A stretch of DNA of 64,000 nucleotides from Limisphaera sp049537155 (GCF_049537155.1 NZ_JBMVQZ010000009.1:1-64000), one strand, 5' to 3'; positions 8,754 through 18,397 are shown, counted from the first letter of the stretch. The notes: generated from the sequence alone by a model not told the origin. Made by a program: numbers and translations.

Positions 8754-9891
8754 GGTCGGTTCTCCTTTCCACGAGTTCGACGTCTGGGATGCAACAGAAC
8801 GCCAAGGGCTCCGAGGGCGAAAGCCAGCCAAAGCAAGAGGAGCGTGGTGTGCCAAGCCGATCGGCCGCCGGCCGCCGGCTCGCCCGGAATGGCAGGCACG
8901 GGCGCCGGGGCCGCCAGTGTCTGTCCATGCCCGCCGCCGACACGGACCCAACCCTGGGTGGTTTCATAAAGGATCATCTCCGGCACGGTCACGCTTCCCC
9001 GGGTTACGAACGGATTGGAGGCCGGCAGAAACGCGGATGCCTCGAGGGGTTCGGGCCACCACTCGAACTGATGGATATGAAATCGTTTGTCGAACAAGCG
9101 AACGCCCGGCCGCACAATGCGGCAGCGAGTGAGAGTGCCGGGGTACGACCCGAACGGCCATGATCGGTAATCGGCAAACTCGATCACCCATTCTTTGATG
9201 TTGCCCGGGCCGGTGACCTCCATCCGGTCCAGCGCATTCCCCCGGATGGAAAAGGTGACGTTTTTCAACTGTCCCGTGGAAACCACCAGCACGCCACGGT
9301 TCCCGTAGATCCATTGCACGGTGTACAAGTCAGGGATTCCCAGCCGCAGTGTGGCTTGGAGCCAAAGGTGGACCTGGGAAACCAGGTGGCGGGTCGTATT
9401 CCCCCGGAGTTTCTCGAAGTCGAACAAAGGGGTTGGCGTCCGCTCCTCCCTCGCTTTCCAGCGGCCCGCGGGCCAGGTTGACGTCCACATCCGGCGTCAG
9501 CGTCCAATGCAGGTTCGAAGGGGCATAAAAGGCGTGAATCTTGTTGCCCGTGAACACCCGGCCTTTCGGGGTGCGGTAAGCAAATGGGGTCTGGAACGCC
9601 CCGAAGCTGTTTCCCTGAACGAACGCTTCGAAAGGATCCGAATAATGTTCGACTGAATTACCCTCCCTGGCGTTTCTCCAGCGGCCCGGCGCCCCGCCGA
9701 TTCGGATCGTGCTGCACCTCGAAGACCAGCCGGAACGATGCAGAAGCCGTCCGGAGGGTGAGGAAGGCGGGAAAAGGATCGGGCAGGATGCCCGGATCTC
9801 CGGCCCAGAGAGGCAGGGCGGTCACCCATGCACATCCCAGGGCAAGGGCCGTGCCGGCACGAGTTCGCTTTCTTCCTTTCCCTGGCTCCAA
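8750..9891 (-). pseudogene. Frameshifted secreted membrane-anchored protein
   Basis: A single protein can be read by joining three minus-strand frames. The first is a signal-peptide segment (hydrophobic core ALALGCAWVTALPLWA) ending at a TAA at 9658. The second holds HYSDPFEAFVQGNSFGAF and continues through VFTGNKIHAFYAPSNL. The third runs from about NPLFDFEKLRGN to the stop at 8750 and ends in a C-terminal membrane helix (LLLLWLAFALGALGVLL) plus an Arg/Lys tail. The frame changes lie near 9665 and near 9430, the latter at a C4T3 run. Each equals one extra base, or two lost. The N-terminal end is uncertain: TTG 9891 or ATG 10137. I do not know the family. Either the gene is dead or the bases contain two errors. 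Confidence 0.62.
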
Positions 9892-10227
9892 GAGGCGGTT
9901 CAAACCGGCTCGGGCTTCGGACGTGTCGAGCAGATCCTTGACCTGTGGCTTTTGCAGCTGGAGCGTACGATGCTGTCGGATGGGTCGAGGAATATCCAGA
10001 GCCAACTCTCTCTCGCTCTCGACTTTGTCAAGTGCCTCTTTGCAAACGGTCGGTCTGACAAACCGGGGCGGGGAGGCACCCGCTTCCACGGCGGCACAGG
10101 AAGACCGTGGAGGGCTGGGAGTGGGGGCGCGACGCATCCTCGCGGGCCAGCCCGAGCCGGGGAAACGGTAGGTTTTATCCGAGGCTCCCCGGCCGGGAGG
10201 TTCGGTGGTTGCCGGGCCCGGCCCGGG

Positions 10228-11298
10228 TCAGTCCGTCAGCCAGCTGGCGAAGGGCGTTCCCGGCCGGGGGCAGACCCGCAGGCCGGTGCGCTCCGGCGTG
10301 GCAGCGAACGTCAGCCGGCCTGCCTCCTGGGTGACCCCGAGGAACGGGTCGTTGCTTATGAGGAGGTTTCCGTCCAGGTCGAGGTGATCGCACAAACCGG
10401 CCAGATGCGCGCCGGCGCTGATCAAGACGCTCGTTTCGATCATGCACCCCAGCATGGTGCGAAGTCCGAACCGCCTTGCCTCCTCCAGGGCGGCCCGTGC
10501 GCCGGTCAGGCCCCCGGTTTTCACCAGCTTGACGTTCACCCCGTGAAAACCCTCGGCACAACGCGGCACATCGGCCGCCGTCTGACAGGATTCATCGGCA
10601 AAGATGGGCAGGGGCGAGCGTTCCTTGAGCCAGATCCAGTCCGCGATCGGCCGGCTGGCGGGCATGGGTTGTTCGACAAACTCCACCGCGGGATCGCGCG
10701 CGAGCCATTCGAGCTGGCGCAGGGCCTGCCCGGGGGTGGGCCAGCCTTCGTTGGCGTCCACCCGGATGCGCGCCTGCGGGGCGGCCTCGCGCACCGCCGA
10801 CCACACGGCTGCGTCGTTGGGTCCGCCCAGCTTCACCTTGAGCACCGGGAGATGGGCCGCGGCTTGTGCCTTGAGACGCATGACGGCCGGGTCGTCCAAT
10901 CCCAGCGTGAAGGAACTCAGGTGTCGGCCCTCTTCGAACCCCAGTCCCAGATAATCGTAAAGTGCGCGGCCGGCCCGACGTGCCGCCCCGTCCCACAGGG
11001 CCACGTCCAGTGCGCAACGGGCAACCCTCGGCATGGGCTCAAGTTGGTCGAGATACTTCCGGCTGCTTTCGGGATCTTCCAACGACAGGCGACGTGCATC
11101 CACGCGGGCGAGGGCATCGAGCACCGCGGGCACGCTCTCACGGTAACGCAGGGAAGGCGCGGCTTCGCCCCAGCCCACCACGCCGTCTGCATCCCGCAGG
11201 GCGACGATCACCACCGTCTGGGTGCGGGTGACCGGCACGTTGGCGATTTGCCAAGGGTGCGTGAGGGCGAGGTCAACGGCTTGAAACTTGAGTTCCAC
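10228..11298 (-). CDS. Dipeptide (L-Ala-D/L-Glu type) epimerase, enolase superfamily
   Basis: This enzyme of the muconate-lactonizing-enzyme subgroup epimerises muropeptide-derived dipeptides. The first catalytic Lys is in the KVKLGG strand. Three metal ligands are seen as Asp in VDANEGW, Glu in EQPMPA and Asp in FADESCQ. The second catalytic Lys is in NVKLVKTGGL. The C-terminal substrate motif DLDGNLLISNDPF also fits the dipeptide group. GTG 11298 starts right before the first conserved beta-strand; an ATG at 11394 would add about 32 residues that look non-coding. Other enolase-superfamily substrates cannot be excluded. It probably serves peptidoglycan recycling in the cytoplasm. Confidence 0.88.
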   Translation of the reverse strand: MELKFQAVDLALTHPWQIANVPVTRTQTVVIVALRDADGVVGWGEAAPSLRYRESVPAVLDALARVDARRLSLEDPESSRKYLDQLEPMPRVARCALDVALWDGAARRAGRALYDYLGLGFEEGRHLSSFTLGLDDPAVMRLKAQAAAHLPVLKVKLGGPNDAAVWSAVREAAPQARIRVDANEGWPTPGQALRQLEWLARDPAVEFVEQPMPASRPIADWIWLKERSPLPIFADESCQTAADVPRCAEGFHGVNVKLVKTGGLTGARAALEEARRFGLRTMLGCMIETSVLISAGAHLAGLCDHLDLDGNLLISNDPFLGVTQEAGRLTFAATPERTGLRVCPRPGTPFASWLTD

Positions 11299-11532
11299 GG
11301 CGCCAGGAAAACCTGGCGGGGTGGCGATGGCAACTTCACGATGGCGGGGCGCCGGTCCTCGACCGGCCGGGCTGCGCGGCAACCGGAGGTGCAAACGGTT
11401 CGTGCCGGACGGCGTGTGTGAGGAGCGTCCCGGTTGCAGGAGCTCTGCCCCGCAGGTAACGTCGGGGGCGTCGGGCGTTGTGGATCAGGCTCGAATGAAG
11501 CGGAAGCGCAACCACCCGGGAGCAAGGATGCC

Positions 11533-11814
11533 ATGAAGACAGCTTACGAAATTGCGATCGAACGGCTCAACAAGACCGCACCGTTGACGCCGTTGACGGA
11601 GGAACAAAAGCGGGCCATTGCAGAGGTGGAATCGCGGTACAAGGCCCGCATCGCGGAACGAGAGATCACGTTCCAACAGCGGATCGCTGCGGCCAAAGCC
11701 GCCGGCGAATGGGATCGGGCCGCTGTCCTGGAGCAGGAACTGGCGGCGGAGCGGCGCAAGCTCCAGGAGGAACTCGAGGCTGAAAAGGAGAAGATCCGGC
11801 AACGGCAAAGTTGA
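11533..11814 (+). CDS. Small coiled-coil protein
   Basis: This 93-residue protein is almost wholly charged helix, rich in Glu, Lys, Arg and Ala. It has heptad-like spacing from residue 20 to the end (EEQKRAIAEVESRYKARIA, then KLQEELEAEKEKIRQR). There is no signal peptide or membrane segment, so it is likely cytoplasmic. The ATG at 11533 is preceded by AGCAAGG. Similar short Glu/Arg coiled coils are widespread in Verrucomicrobiota, but I know no assigned function. It stands alone between a divergent epimerase gene and a non-coding gap. Confidence 0.72.
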   Translation: MKTAYEIAIERLNKTAPLTPLTEEQKRAIAEVESRYKARIAEREITFQQRIAAAKAAGEWDRAAVLEQELAAERRKLQEELEAEKEKIRQRQS

Positions 11815-12242
11815 TCCCGCTCGCACGGGGCAGGGCTGTCCCGGTGCGCGACGGACGGACGGTTCCGTCCGGAGTTGCCCGGATTCACGGGCAGATGGTG
11901 GAGCAACGGCACCGGAGGCGGGGCGCCCATCGGGGGCCGTGCCGGCACCGATGTGCTGTGCTTCCCTCGCAAAACCAACCGCTGCCACGCCCACCTCGGG
12001 GGTTGTGACCGTGCCTCGTGCTTGCGGGTTGCCCGAGCCAGTCTCCGGGGCTTCACCTTGGCAAACTTTCTGAGAAGCCCCTCTCCCGAGCCGGCTCTTT
12101 GCGCGGGTGTCCCGTGGCGGGGATGGAATGAACCGGGCCGGCGTCCCGGGGACCATTTGACACCGGCCACGGTTGCAGTCCAACTTCCGCGCCGCCCATG
12201 AGAATGATGAGTCAAGACGTTCTGCTCCGCCGGATCAGCCGG
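11815..12242 (+). other. Non-coding gap before the sugar dehydrogenase gene
   Basis: This stretch of about 430 bases holds no credible gene. A short hairpin (GGACGG-TT-CCGTCC, near 11855-11870) lies soon after the coiled-coil gene but has no T-run. A TTGACA hexamer at about 12157 could be a -35 element for the dehydrogenase gene, though no clear -10 follows. Confidence 0.4.
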
Positions 12243-13673
12243 ATGAAGAAACTCGTCTGGTTGCTGGTCCTGGCGCTGCTCGGATGGGATCCGCCGCAGG
12301 CGCATGCGCAGACTGCGCGGCGCAACGTGGCCTCCCTTTACCAGGAACTGTGTGCCAACTGTCACGGGCCGGACCTGCGGGGTGGCCAGGCCCGGAGCTT
12401 GTTGGATGACGAATGGGTCCACGGCAGCGGGGACGACGCGACGTTGTTCGCCGTGATTCGCGACGGGGACGAGCTCAACGGCATGCCGCCATGGAAAAAC
12501 GTCCTGAGCGACGAAGAGATCCGTGCGCTGGTCATTTACATCCGGGAAAAGGCCACCGAGGCGCGGCATGCGGCCACCCGGTACGCACAGCCGCGGCCTG
12601 ATCAGGTGGTCGGGAGCAAACTGCACCGGTTCCGGGTTCGGACCGTGGCGGAGGGGTTGGCGGCCCCGTGGTCCATGGCCTGGTTGCCCGACGGCACGAT
12701 GTTGGTGACGGAGCTGCCCGGGCGCCTGCGGCTGGTGCGGGAGGGCCGGCTGTTGCCGGAGGCGGTCAAAGGGCTGCCGGAGGTCCGGTACCGTGGCCAG
12801 GGCGGGCTGATGGAGGTGGCGGTCCACCCCGGTTACGCCACCAACGGCTGGATCTACCTGGCATACAGCGAACCGGGTCGGGACCAGCAGGGCCGCGACG
12901 TCAGCATGACCACCCTGATTCGGGGTCGTCTCCGGGGCCTGACCTGGGCTGACTCCGAGATCGTCTGGCGGGCGCCGCTTTGGAGTTTTCGTCCCGGCAA
13001 CATCCATTTTGGCTGCCGTATTGCTTTCGGCCCCGACGGTTACCTCTACTTCTCCCACGGCGAACGCGGGCACGGACCGGACGCCCAGGACCTGCGCCGG
13101 CCCAACGGCAAGATCCACCGCATCCACGACGACGGACGCATTCCGGCCGACAACCCCTTTGTGGGGCAGCCGGAGACCTTTCCCTCCATTTGGAGTTACG
13201 GCCATCGCAATCCGCAGGGGCTGGCGTTCCATCCGGTGACCGGCGAATTGTGGGAAACCGAACACGGCCCGCGCGGCGGCGATGAATTGAATCTGATCGT
13301 CCGGGGACGCAACTACGGTTGGCCGGTCATCACCTACGGCATGAACTACGACGGCACACCCATCACCGCGCACACGGCCGCCGAGGGGATGGAACAGCCG
13401 GTGGTGCACTGGACCCCCTCCATAGCGGTGTGTGGGATGGATTTTTACCGGGGCGAGCGGTTCCCGCTCTGGCGGCATCACCTCTTCGTGACCGGGCTGG
13501 CCTCCCAGGAACTGCGACGACTGGAGATTCGCGGCCATGCGGTGGCCGAGCAGGAGATCCTGTTCAAGGGAATCGGCCGGGTCCGTCACGTGGCCACCGG
13601 GCCGGACGGATACCTGTACGTCGCATTGAACGGGCCGGATCGGATCATCCGATTGGAACCGGCTGATCAGTAG
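12243..13673 (+). CDS. Cytochrome c-fused PQQ-dependent aldose sugar dehydrogenase
   Basis: The exported two-domain protein has a signal peptide (MKKLVWLLVLALLG ... AHA). A class I cytochrome c domain follows, with heme site CANCHG (residues ~40-45) and a Met ligand in GMPPWKN. The C-terminal six-blade propeller of the glucose/sorbosone dehydrogenase family has ETEHGPRGGDELNLI and SYGHRNPQGLAFHP. The family oxidises aldose sugars in the periplasm with PQQ, and the fused heme would take electrons directly to the respiratory chain. I chose ATG 12243 because it begins a textbook signal peptide; ATG 12198 in the same frame adds 15 residues. PQQ synthesis genes are not in the window. Confidence 0.9.
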   Translation: MKKLVWLLVLALLGWDPPQAHAQTARRNVASLYQELCANCHGPDLRGGQARSLLDDEWVHGSGDDATLFAVIRDGDELNGMPPWKNVLSDEEIRALVIYIREKATEARHAATRYAQPRPDQVVGSKLHRFRVRTVAEGLAAPWSMAWLPDGTMLVTELPGRLRLVREGRLLPEAVKGLPEVRYRGQGGLMEVAVHPGYATNGWIYLAYSEPGRDQQGRDVSMTTLIRGRLRGLTWADSEIVWRAPLWSFRPGNIHFGCRIAFGPDGYLYFSHGERGHGPDAQDLRRPNGKIHRIHDDGRIPADNPFVGQPETFPSIWSYGHRNPQGLAFHPVTGELWETEHGPRGGDELNLIVRGRNYGWPVITYGMNYDGTPITAHTAAEGMEQPVVHWTPSIAVCGMDFYRGERFPLWRHHLFVTGLASQELRRLEIRGHAVAEQEILFKGIGRVRHVATGPDGYLYVALNGPDRIIRLEPADQ

Positions 13674-13937
13674 GATCCGAACGCCGTTGAAGGGCCCCTG
13701 CCGGTGACGGCTTTTTGGGGGCGGGCGGGAGACAACCGCGGCGAAACGGGACGTCCTGCCTCTTGAAGGAACTCGCACCGGGCACGGCACGGTACGACGG
13801 GTGTGGTGCGGCGCGGGTTTTTTGGGCGAACCATCCGGGCCGTTGGACGTTTGTACTGTGTGCCTTGCCGGGTTCGCACTTGCCACGAATCCGGGCCGGG
13901 ACTTTACTGGTCGCGAATCGCGAATGACGGCCCGGCT

Positions 13938-14492
13938 ATGGAAATCTGGATCTACGCGATCTGCCTCGTGCTCGGGTTGATGTTCTCCCTGGTGAGCGCG
14001 ATTCTGGGGCACATCTTCGGCGGGGATGGTGAAATAGGCACGGGCGGCCACGCCGAGGCCGGCATCACCGACAGCGGTCTGCCCGGGGTTTCGTTCTTCA
14101 GTCCCACCGTCATGGCGAGTTTTGTGACGGCTTTCGGGGCGGCGGGCTTGATTCTTACGCGGATCGAGGCCACGCGCAGCGTGTGGATCAGCGCGCCTTT
14201 GGCGGCTGCGTCCGGCGGGGTGATCGCCGGGCTGACCTTCTGGTTCTTCAACACGATGTTCAAGAAGACGCAGGCCTCCAGCGAGGCACGCGTTTCCCAG
14301 GTGATCGGCACCACCGCTTCGGTCATCACGCCCATTCCGGCCAATGGCGTGGGAGAGATTGCCTATGTAGTGGCCAACACACGGTATTCGGCGCCGGCCC
14401 GTTCGGAGGGCGGAGTGGCGATTCCGGCGGGACGGCCCGTCCGCATCAAGCGGATGGTCGGCACGGTGTTTTACGTGGAACCCATCGAGTAA
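13938..14492 (+). CDS. NfeD-like membrane protein with OB-fold tail
   Basis: The 184-residue protein has an N-terminal membrane helix (WIYAICLVLGLMFSLVSAI). Two more hydrophobic segments follow (around residues 50-75 and 80-100), then a soluble C-terminal OB-type beta domain (VIGTTASVITPIPANG to GTVFYVEPIE). This is the short NfeD/YuaF type that is encoded next to flotillins. The flotillin gene starts 12 bases after its stop, supporting one membrane-microdomain operon. The start is the first Met before the helix. Confidence 0.82.
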   Translation: MEIWIYAICLVLGLMFSLVSAILGHIFGGDGEIGTGGHAEAGITDSGLPGVSFFSPTVMASFVTAFGAAGLILTRIEATRSVWISAPLAAASGGVIAGLTFWFFNTMFKKTQASSEARVSQVIGTTASVITPIPANGVGEIAYVVANTRYSAPARSEGGVAIPAGRPVRIKRMVGTVFYVEPIE

Positions 14493-14504
14493 GGAGCAGC
14501 GATC

Positions 14505-16073
14505 ATGAACCTCCAGACTCCGGAACCGGTTCCCCTGTGGCTGGCGGCTGAGTTCAGTTGGTCGCCGGTGATCCTCGGGGTGGGAGCGGTGCTGATTGTG
14601 TTTTTCCTGTTCCTGGCGATCTGGGCGCGCCGGTACACCAAGGTGGGTCCCAACGAGGTGCTGATCATCTCGGGACGCAAACGCAAGGTGGTGGACCCGG
14701 ACGGCACCGTGCGGCAGGTCGGGTACCGGATCGTCAAGGGCGGCGGCGTGTTCGTGTGGCCCGTCCTCGAGAAGGTGGACGTGCTGAAGCTCGAGCTGAT
14801 GACCATCGATGTGGTCACGCCCGAGGTGTACACGGTCAAGGGCGTGCCGGTCCGCGTGGACGGGGTGGCACAAATCAAGGTCAAGGGCGACGACATTTCC
14901 ATTGCCACGGCGGCCGAACAGTTCCTCAGCAAGGGGGTGGACGAGATCCGGAACATCGCCACGCAGACCCTGGAAGGTCATCTCCGGGCCATTCTGGGCA
15001 CGATGACCGTGGAGGACATCTACCAGAACCGGGACGCCTTTGCCGCCAAGGTGCAGGAAGTGGCGGCGGGGGACATGGCCAACATGGGGTTGGCCATCGT
15101 CAGTTTCACCATCCGCGACATTCGGGACAGTCAGGGGTACCTGGATGCACTGGGCAAACCGCGCATCGCGCAGGTCAAACGCGACGCGGTCATCGCACAA
15201 GCCGAGGCCGACCGGGACGCCACCATCCGCAGCGCCCAGGCCCAGCAGGCCGGTCAGGAGGCCCGGTTTGCCGCCGAAACCAAGATCGCCGAGGCCCAGC
15301 GGGATTATCAGATGCGCGTGGCCGAGTTCCAGGCCGACGTGAACCGCAAACGGGCCGAGGCCGACCTGGCGTATGACCTGCAAAAGTTCAAGACCGGCCA
15401 GCTGGTGAAGGCCGAGGAGGTGCAGGTCCAGATCGTCGAAAAGCAAAAGCAGATCGAGCTGCAGGAACAGGAAATCAAACGCAAACAGCGCGAATTGGAG
15501 GCCACCGTCCAGCGCCCGGCCGATGCGGAACGTTACCGGGTCGAAACCCTCGCCAATGCCCGCAAGTACCAGTTGGAAACCGAAGCCGCGGGACAGGCCG
15601 CCGCCACCAAGGCCACGGGGCTGGCCCAGGCCGAAGTCATCCAGGCCACCGGCCTGGCCGAAGCCGAGGCGCAGAAGGCACGCGGGTTGGCGGAAGCAGC
15701 CGTGATCGAGGCCCAGGGCCGTGCCCAGGCCGAGGCCATGCGGCTCAAGGCCGAGGCGTTCAAGCTGTACAACGAGGCGGCGGTGATCGAGCTCATCATG
15801 AAAGGGCTGCCCGACCTGGCCGGGCGGATCGCCGAGCCGCTCAGCAAGACCGAGAAGATTGTCATCATCAACGCCGGCCCCGGGGGCGGCGCCAGCAAAT
15901 TGACCGGCGACGTCGCGCAGATCCTGGGTCAATTGCCGCCCGTGGTGGAAAGCCTTACCGGCGTCAATCTGGAAAAGCTGCTGCAACAGGTCCCGGCCTT
16001 GCGGAAGAGCGCCGGGGCCGCGCCTGCGCCGGAAAGTCAGCCCTCCCACCCCTCCGCCTCCGTCACCACCTGA
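14505..16073 (+). CDS. floT: Flotillin-like protein (SPFH family)
   Basis: This 522-residue membrane-scaffold protein has an N-terminal membrane helix (residues ~22-42), an SPFH/PHB domain (~50-200, VGPNEVLIISGRKRK onward) and a long Ala/Glu/Gln-rich coiled coil (~215-440) with repeated EAE/AQA patterns. It ends in a Gly-rich then Pro/Ser tail. Family members form oligomeric rafts in the inner membrane and recruit other proteins. Neighbours are a NfeD-like gene upstream and a PLDc_N-type membrane protein four bases downstream, a layout like the yuaF-yuaG operon of Bacillus. A GGAGCAGC ribosome site lies before the ATG. Confidence 0.93.
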   Translation: MNLQTPEPVPLWLAAEFSWSPVILGVGAVLIVFFLFLAIWARRYTKVGPNEVLIISGRKRKVVDPDGTVRQVGYRIVKGGGVFVWPVLEKVDVLKLELMTIDVVTPEVYTVKGVPVRVDGVAQIKVKGDDISIATAAEQFLSKGVDEIRNIATQTLEGHLRAILGTMTVEDIYQNRDAFAAKVQEVAAGDMANMGLAIVSFTIRDIRDSQGYLDALGKPRIAQVKRDAVIAQAEADRDATIRSAQAQQAGQEARFAAETKIAEAQRDYQMRVAEFQADVNRKRAEADLAYDLQKFKTGQLVKAEEVQVQIVEKQKQIELQEQEIKRKQRELEATVQRPADAERYRVETLANARKYQLETEAAGQAAATKATGLAQAEVIQATGLAEAEAQKARGLAEAAVIEAQGRAQAEAMRLKAEAFKLYNEAAVIELIMKGLPDLAGRIAEPLSKTEKIVIINAGPGGGASKLTGDVAQILGQLPPVVESLTGVNLEKLLQQVPALRKSAGAAPAPESQPSHPSASVTT

Positions 16074-16077
16074 GACC

Positions 16078-16479
16078 ATGCTCGCTCTCGCCGGAGCCGA
16101 GGCAGCCATCCTGAGTCTCCTTCTCACCGCCTTCCTGGTGGTGGCGGGCCTGATGGTCATGGTCGGCCTCTTCGTGTTCTGGATCTGGATGCTCGTTCAC
16201 GCGCTGCGCAATCCGGGACTCAATGATGGAGAGCGCATCTCCTGGACGGTGGTATTGTGCGTGACGCATTTGTTGGGGGCGGTCCTGTACTTTTTCCTGG
16301 GCCGGCCCCGGGCTGCCTCGGCTCTGAACCGCAACGGTGCCGATCTCCGCCGGAGGGCCCTGCTCCGGCCGGTGCCTCCGCCGGTCCCGCCTCCGCCACC
16401 TGCCGCGCGTGGCGAAGCGACCCATGCCCTCACCGCCGCCGGAGGCCCTGCAGGCTCGCAACCGACTTCTGCCCCCTGA
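16078..16479 (+). CDS. Small membrane protein with PLDc_N-type domain
   Basis: The 133-residue protein has two membrane helices (residues ~8-42 and ~62-80) separated by a short polar loop with LRNPGLNDGERISWTVV. This is the pattern of the phospholipase D nuclease N-terminal (PLDc_N) helical pair, but without any nuclease domain. The cytoplasmic-looking tail is Pro-rich (PPPVPPPPP). It starts four bases after the flotillin stop and is surely co-translated, so it likely works in the same membrane complex. Confidence 0.75.
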   Translation: MLALAGAEAAILSLLLTAFLVVAGLMVMVGLFVFWIWMLVHALRNPGLNDGERISWTVVLCVTHLLGAVLYFFLGRPRAASALNRNGADLRRRALLRPVPPPVPPPPPAARGEATHALTAAGGPAGSQPTSAP

Positions 16480-16870
16480 ATGCTGCTGCCGGGCAGACGT
16501 CGGTCGCATCGCCCATTGGCGGATCGGGGGGCCGGTGCTTCCGCCATGTCAACGATTCAGTACATACCCGGCTTCGCGGATAGCTTCCCACGCGTGCCGC
16601 CCGGCGTTCGCGGGGACAGGGGCGCGTGGTTTCCGGTCGAGACTTTGGGGACGGCGTTCCCCGGTGCGCGCCGGCCGTGGGCGCCTGCCTGCCTTCCGAC
16701 CTCTGCAGCTGCCAGCGGGGGCGTTCTTCCCGAGGCGCGCAGGACGCGCCCCGGTGTTGGACCCTCCGAAAAACCATACATTTGTGAGGGTGGCGGGGTG
16801 GGTCGAACCGCTGTAGAGTGGCGACCGCCCGATGGGGCAGAGACTGTTCATGCAACGCAGCAAGGCGCCC
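16480..16870 (+). other. Non-coding gap before the galactan locus
   Basis: This gap of 391 bases separates the flotillin operon from the saccharolytic run. It contains no credible gene. A TAGAGTGG string at about 16813 near the right end resembles a -10-like string also seen at about 33657 before another gene, so it may mark the promoter. No terminator with a T-run was found. Confidence 0.35.
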
Positions 16871-17560
16871 ATGAAAACGACGTTCTGCTCGACCCTGGTC
16901 CTGGCGGCTGCCACGGTGCAGGTTCTGGCTGCCACGGTCTATCCGGACGCGACCGGTGATTTCACCCCTGGAGGTTTCGGCTATCTGGACATCACCTCCG
17001 TGGAGGTGGACAACGACGACGTGACACTCAGCTTCCGCATCAACCTGGCTGACAACCCGCTGGTGGTGGACTGGGCCAAGTATCTGATCGGGCTGGACAC
17101 GGCGGCCGGCGGGAACACGACCGGGCCGGACGCCTGGGGCAAACCCATCTCGATGAGCATCGGCGGCATGGATTATTTCATCGGAAGCTGGATGAATTTC
17201 GGCACCGGGGCCGAGGTGCGTGTCTGGGACGGATCGGCATGGAACACCGTGTCGGATTCCGGTATCACGGTGACGACCGATCCCAGCTCGGTCACACTGG
17301 CCCTGCCCTTCAGCGTGTTGAATCTGAATCTGGGGGACACCTTCCGGTTCGATGTCTACACGACCTCGGACGGCAACTCGGTCCTGGACGCCGCCGGCAG
17401 TACCGCGCCGCTGACCTGGAACAACAATCCGTACGATTCCGGCCAAAACGTCCTGAGCTACACCCTGGTGCCGGAGCCGACGCTGCCGGCATTGCTCCTG
17501 GTGGGAGGCGCAGTCTGGTTCGGCTGGCGCAGCCGGCGTGCCCGGGGGAGCGCAGCGTGA
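16871..17560 (+). CDS. PEP-CTERM sorted exported protein
   Basis: This 229-residue protein has an N-terminal signal peptide (MKTTFCSTLVLAAATVQVLA). The acidic, beta-rich middle resembles a carbohydrate-binding jelly roll. It ends in a PEP-CTERM tail: the motif VPEP, then a hydrophobic helix (ALLLVGGAVWFGW), then RSRRAR. The PEP-CTERM signal is recognised by an exosortase, which is not encoded in this window. The protein is therefore expected to be processed and placed at the surface or secreted. I chose ATG 16871, which starts the signal; the upstream frame adds 13 unrelated residues. It is the first gene of the galactan run. Confidence 0.85.
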   Translation: MKTTFCSTLVLAAATVQVLAATVYPDATGDFTPGGFGYLDITSVEVDNDDVTLSFRINLADNPLVVDWAKYLIGLDTAAGGNTTGPDAWGKPISMSIGGMDYFIGSWMNFGTGAEVRVWDGSAWNTVSDSGITVTTDPSSVTLALPFSVLNLNLGDTFRFDVYTTSDGNSVLDAAGSTAPLTWNNNPYDSGQNVLSYTLVPEPTLPALLLVGGAVWFGWRSRRARGSAA

Positions 17561-18342
17561 GCGCCATGGCCAACCGGATGGATCCAACGACACCCGCCCG
17601 GCAGCGGGCCTTTACGCTAATCGAACTCCTGGTGGTGATCGCGATCATCGCGATCCTGGCCGGGATGCTCCTGCCCGCGCTGGGGAATGCGAAGTTCCGC
17701 GCCAAGGTGGTTCACTGCACGTCGAACTACCGCCAATGGGGCGTGGTTCACGCCATGTACAGCGGCGACGACGCCCGGGGTCGGTTGCCCTCCTTTCCCG
17801 TGGGGGGTGTCTCCGGGCAGAACGCCTGGGACGTGTCGCTGCAGATGATTCCGGCGCTGGCGCCGTATGGGTTGACGGTGCCGCTGTGGTTCTGCCCGGT
17901 GCGGCCCCAGGAATGGCAGGAGGCCCAGGAATGGTTTCAGCGTCGTTACAACCGGCCCATCAGCTCCCCGGAGGACCTCAACCTCTACGCGGGCATGCTT
18001 TACAACGGCACGTTCGCCGTGTTGCGTCACGCCTGGTGGGTGCCGCGGCCGCTGGCCGGCGCGCCCCGGGTCACGTTTCCTTCGCCGGATCCGGGCCGGA
18101 GTCGGGAAACGATCGGTTGGCCCACCCGACCGGATGATCCCGTGGCCCGTGTCCAGCCGGTGATCAGCGACTATTGTTTCACCCCCGGCAGCCTGCGTGA
18201 CGTGAACCGGGCCGGAGCCGGGCATTCCGCCAATGGACAGTTGCGATCGGTCAACCTGGGGTTTGCGGACGGGCATGTGGAAACCCGGCCGCGACAACAA
18301 ATCCAGTGGCAGTACACCGGAGTGGACACGGCGTTTTATTGA
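17557..18342 (+). CDS. H-X9-DG type pseudopilin-like protein
   Basis: The N-terminus has the type IV prepilin signature RAFTLIELLVVIAI with Glu at +5 of the mature form, followed by a helix ending GMLLPAL. The C-terminal part carries the loose H...DG element (FADGHVE) of the large Planctomycetes/Verrucomicrobiota/Lentisphaerae pseudopilin family. Such proteins are cleaved by prepilin peptidase and are thought to work with type II-like secretion, but their individual roles are unknown. GTG 17557 was chosen because it overlaps the previous stop by four bases (GTGA) and has a GGGGGAG ribosome site; ATG 17566 is an alternative. Confidence 0.88.
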   Translation: MSAMANRMDPTTPARQRAFTLIELLVVIAIIAILAGMLLPALGNAKFRAKVVHCTSNYRQWGVVHAMYSGDDARGRLPSFPVGGVSGQNAWDVSLQMIPALAPYGLTVPLWFCPVRPQEWQEAQEWFQRRYNRPISSPEDLNLYAGMLYNGTFAVLRHAWWVPRPLAGAPRVTFPSPDPGRSRETIGWPTRPDDPVARVQPVISDYCFTPGSLRDVNRAGAGHSANGQLRSVNLGFADGHVETRPRQQIQWQYTGVDTAFY

Positions 18343-18397
18343 GACCACGACGCGACCCCGGGGCCGACGCCCCGGGCTTGAAACAGGAGGACCCACC

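Noticed and set aside
11544..16160. A 1,538-codon open frame on the minus strand
   Set aside because: It is the antisense of the coiled-coil, sugar dehydrogenase, NfeD, flotillin genes and their gaps. High GC makes long stop-free antisense frames; its composition is rich in His, Gly, Arg and Gln and matches no protein.
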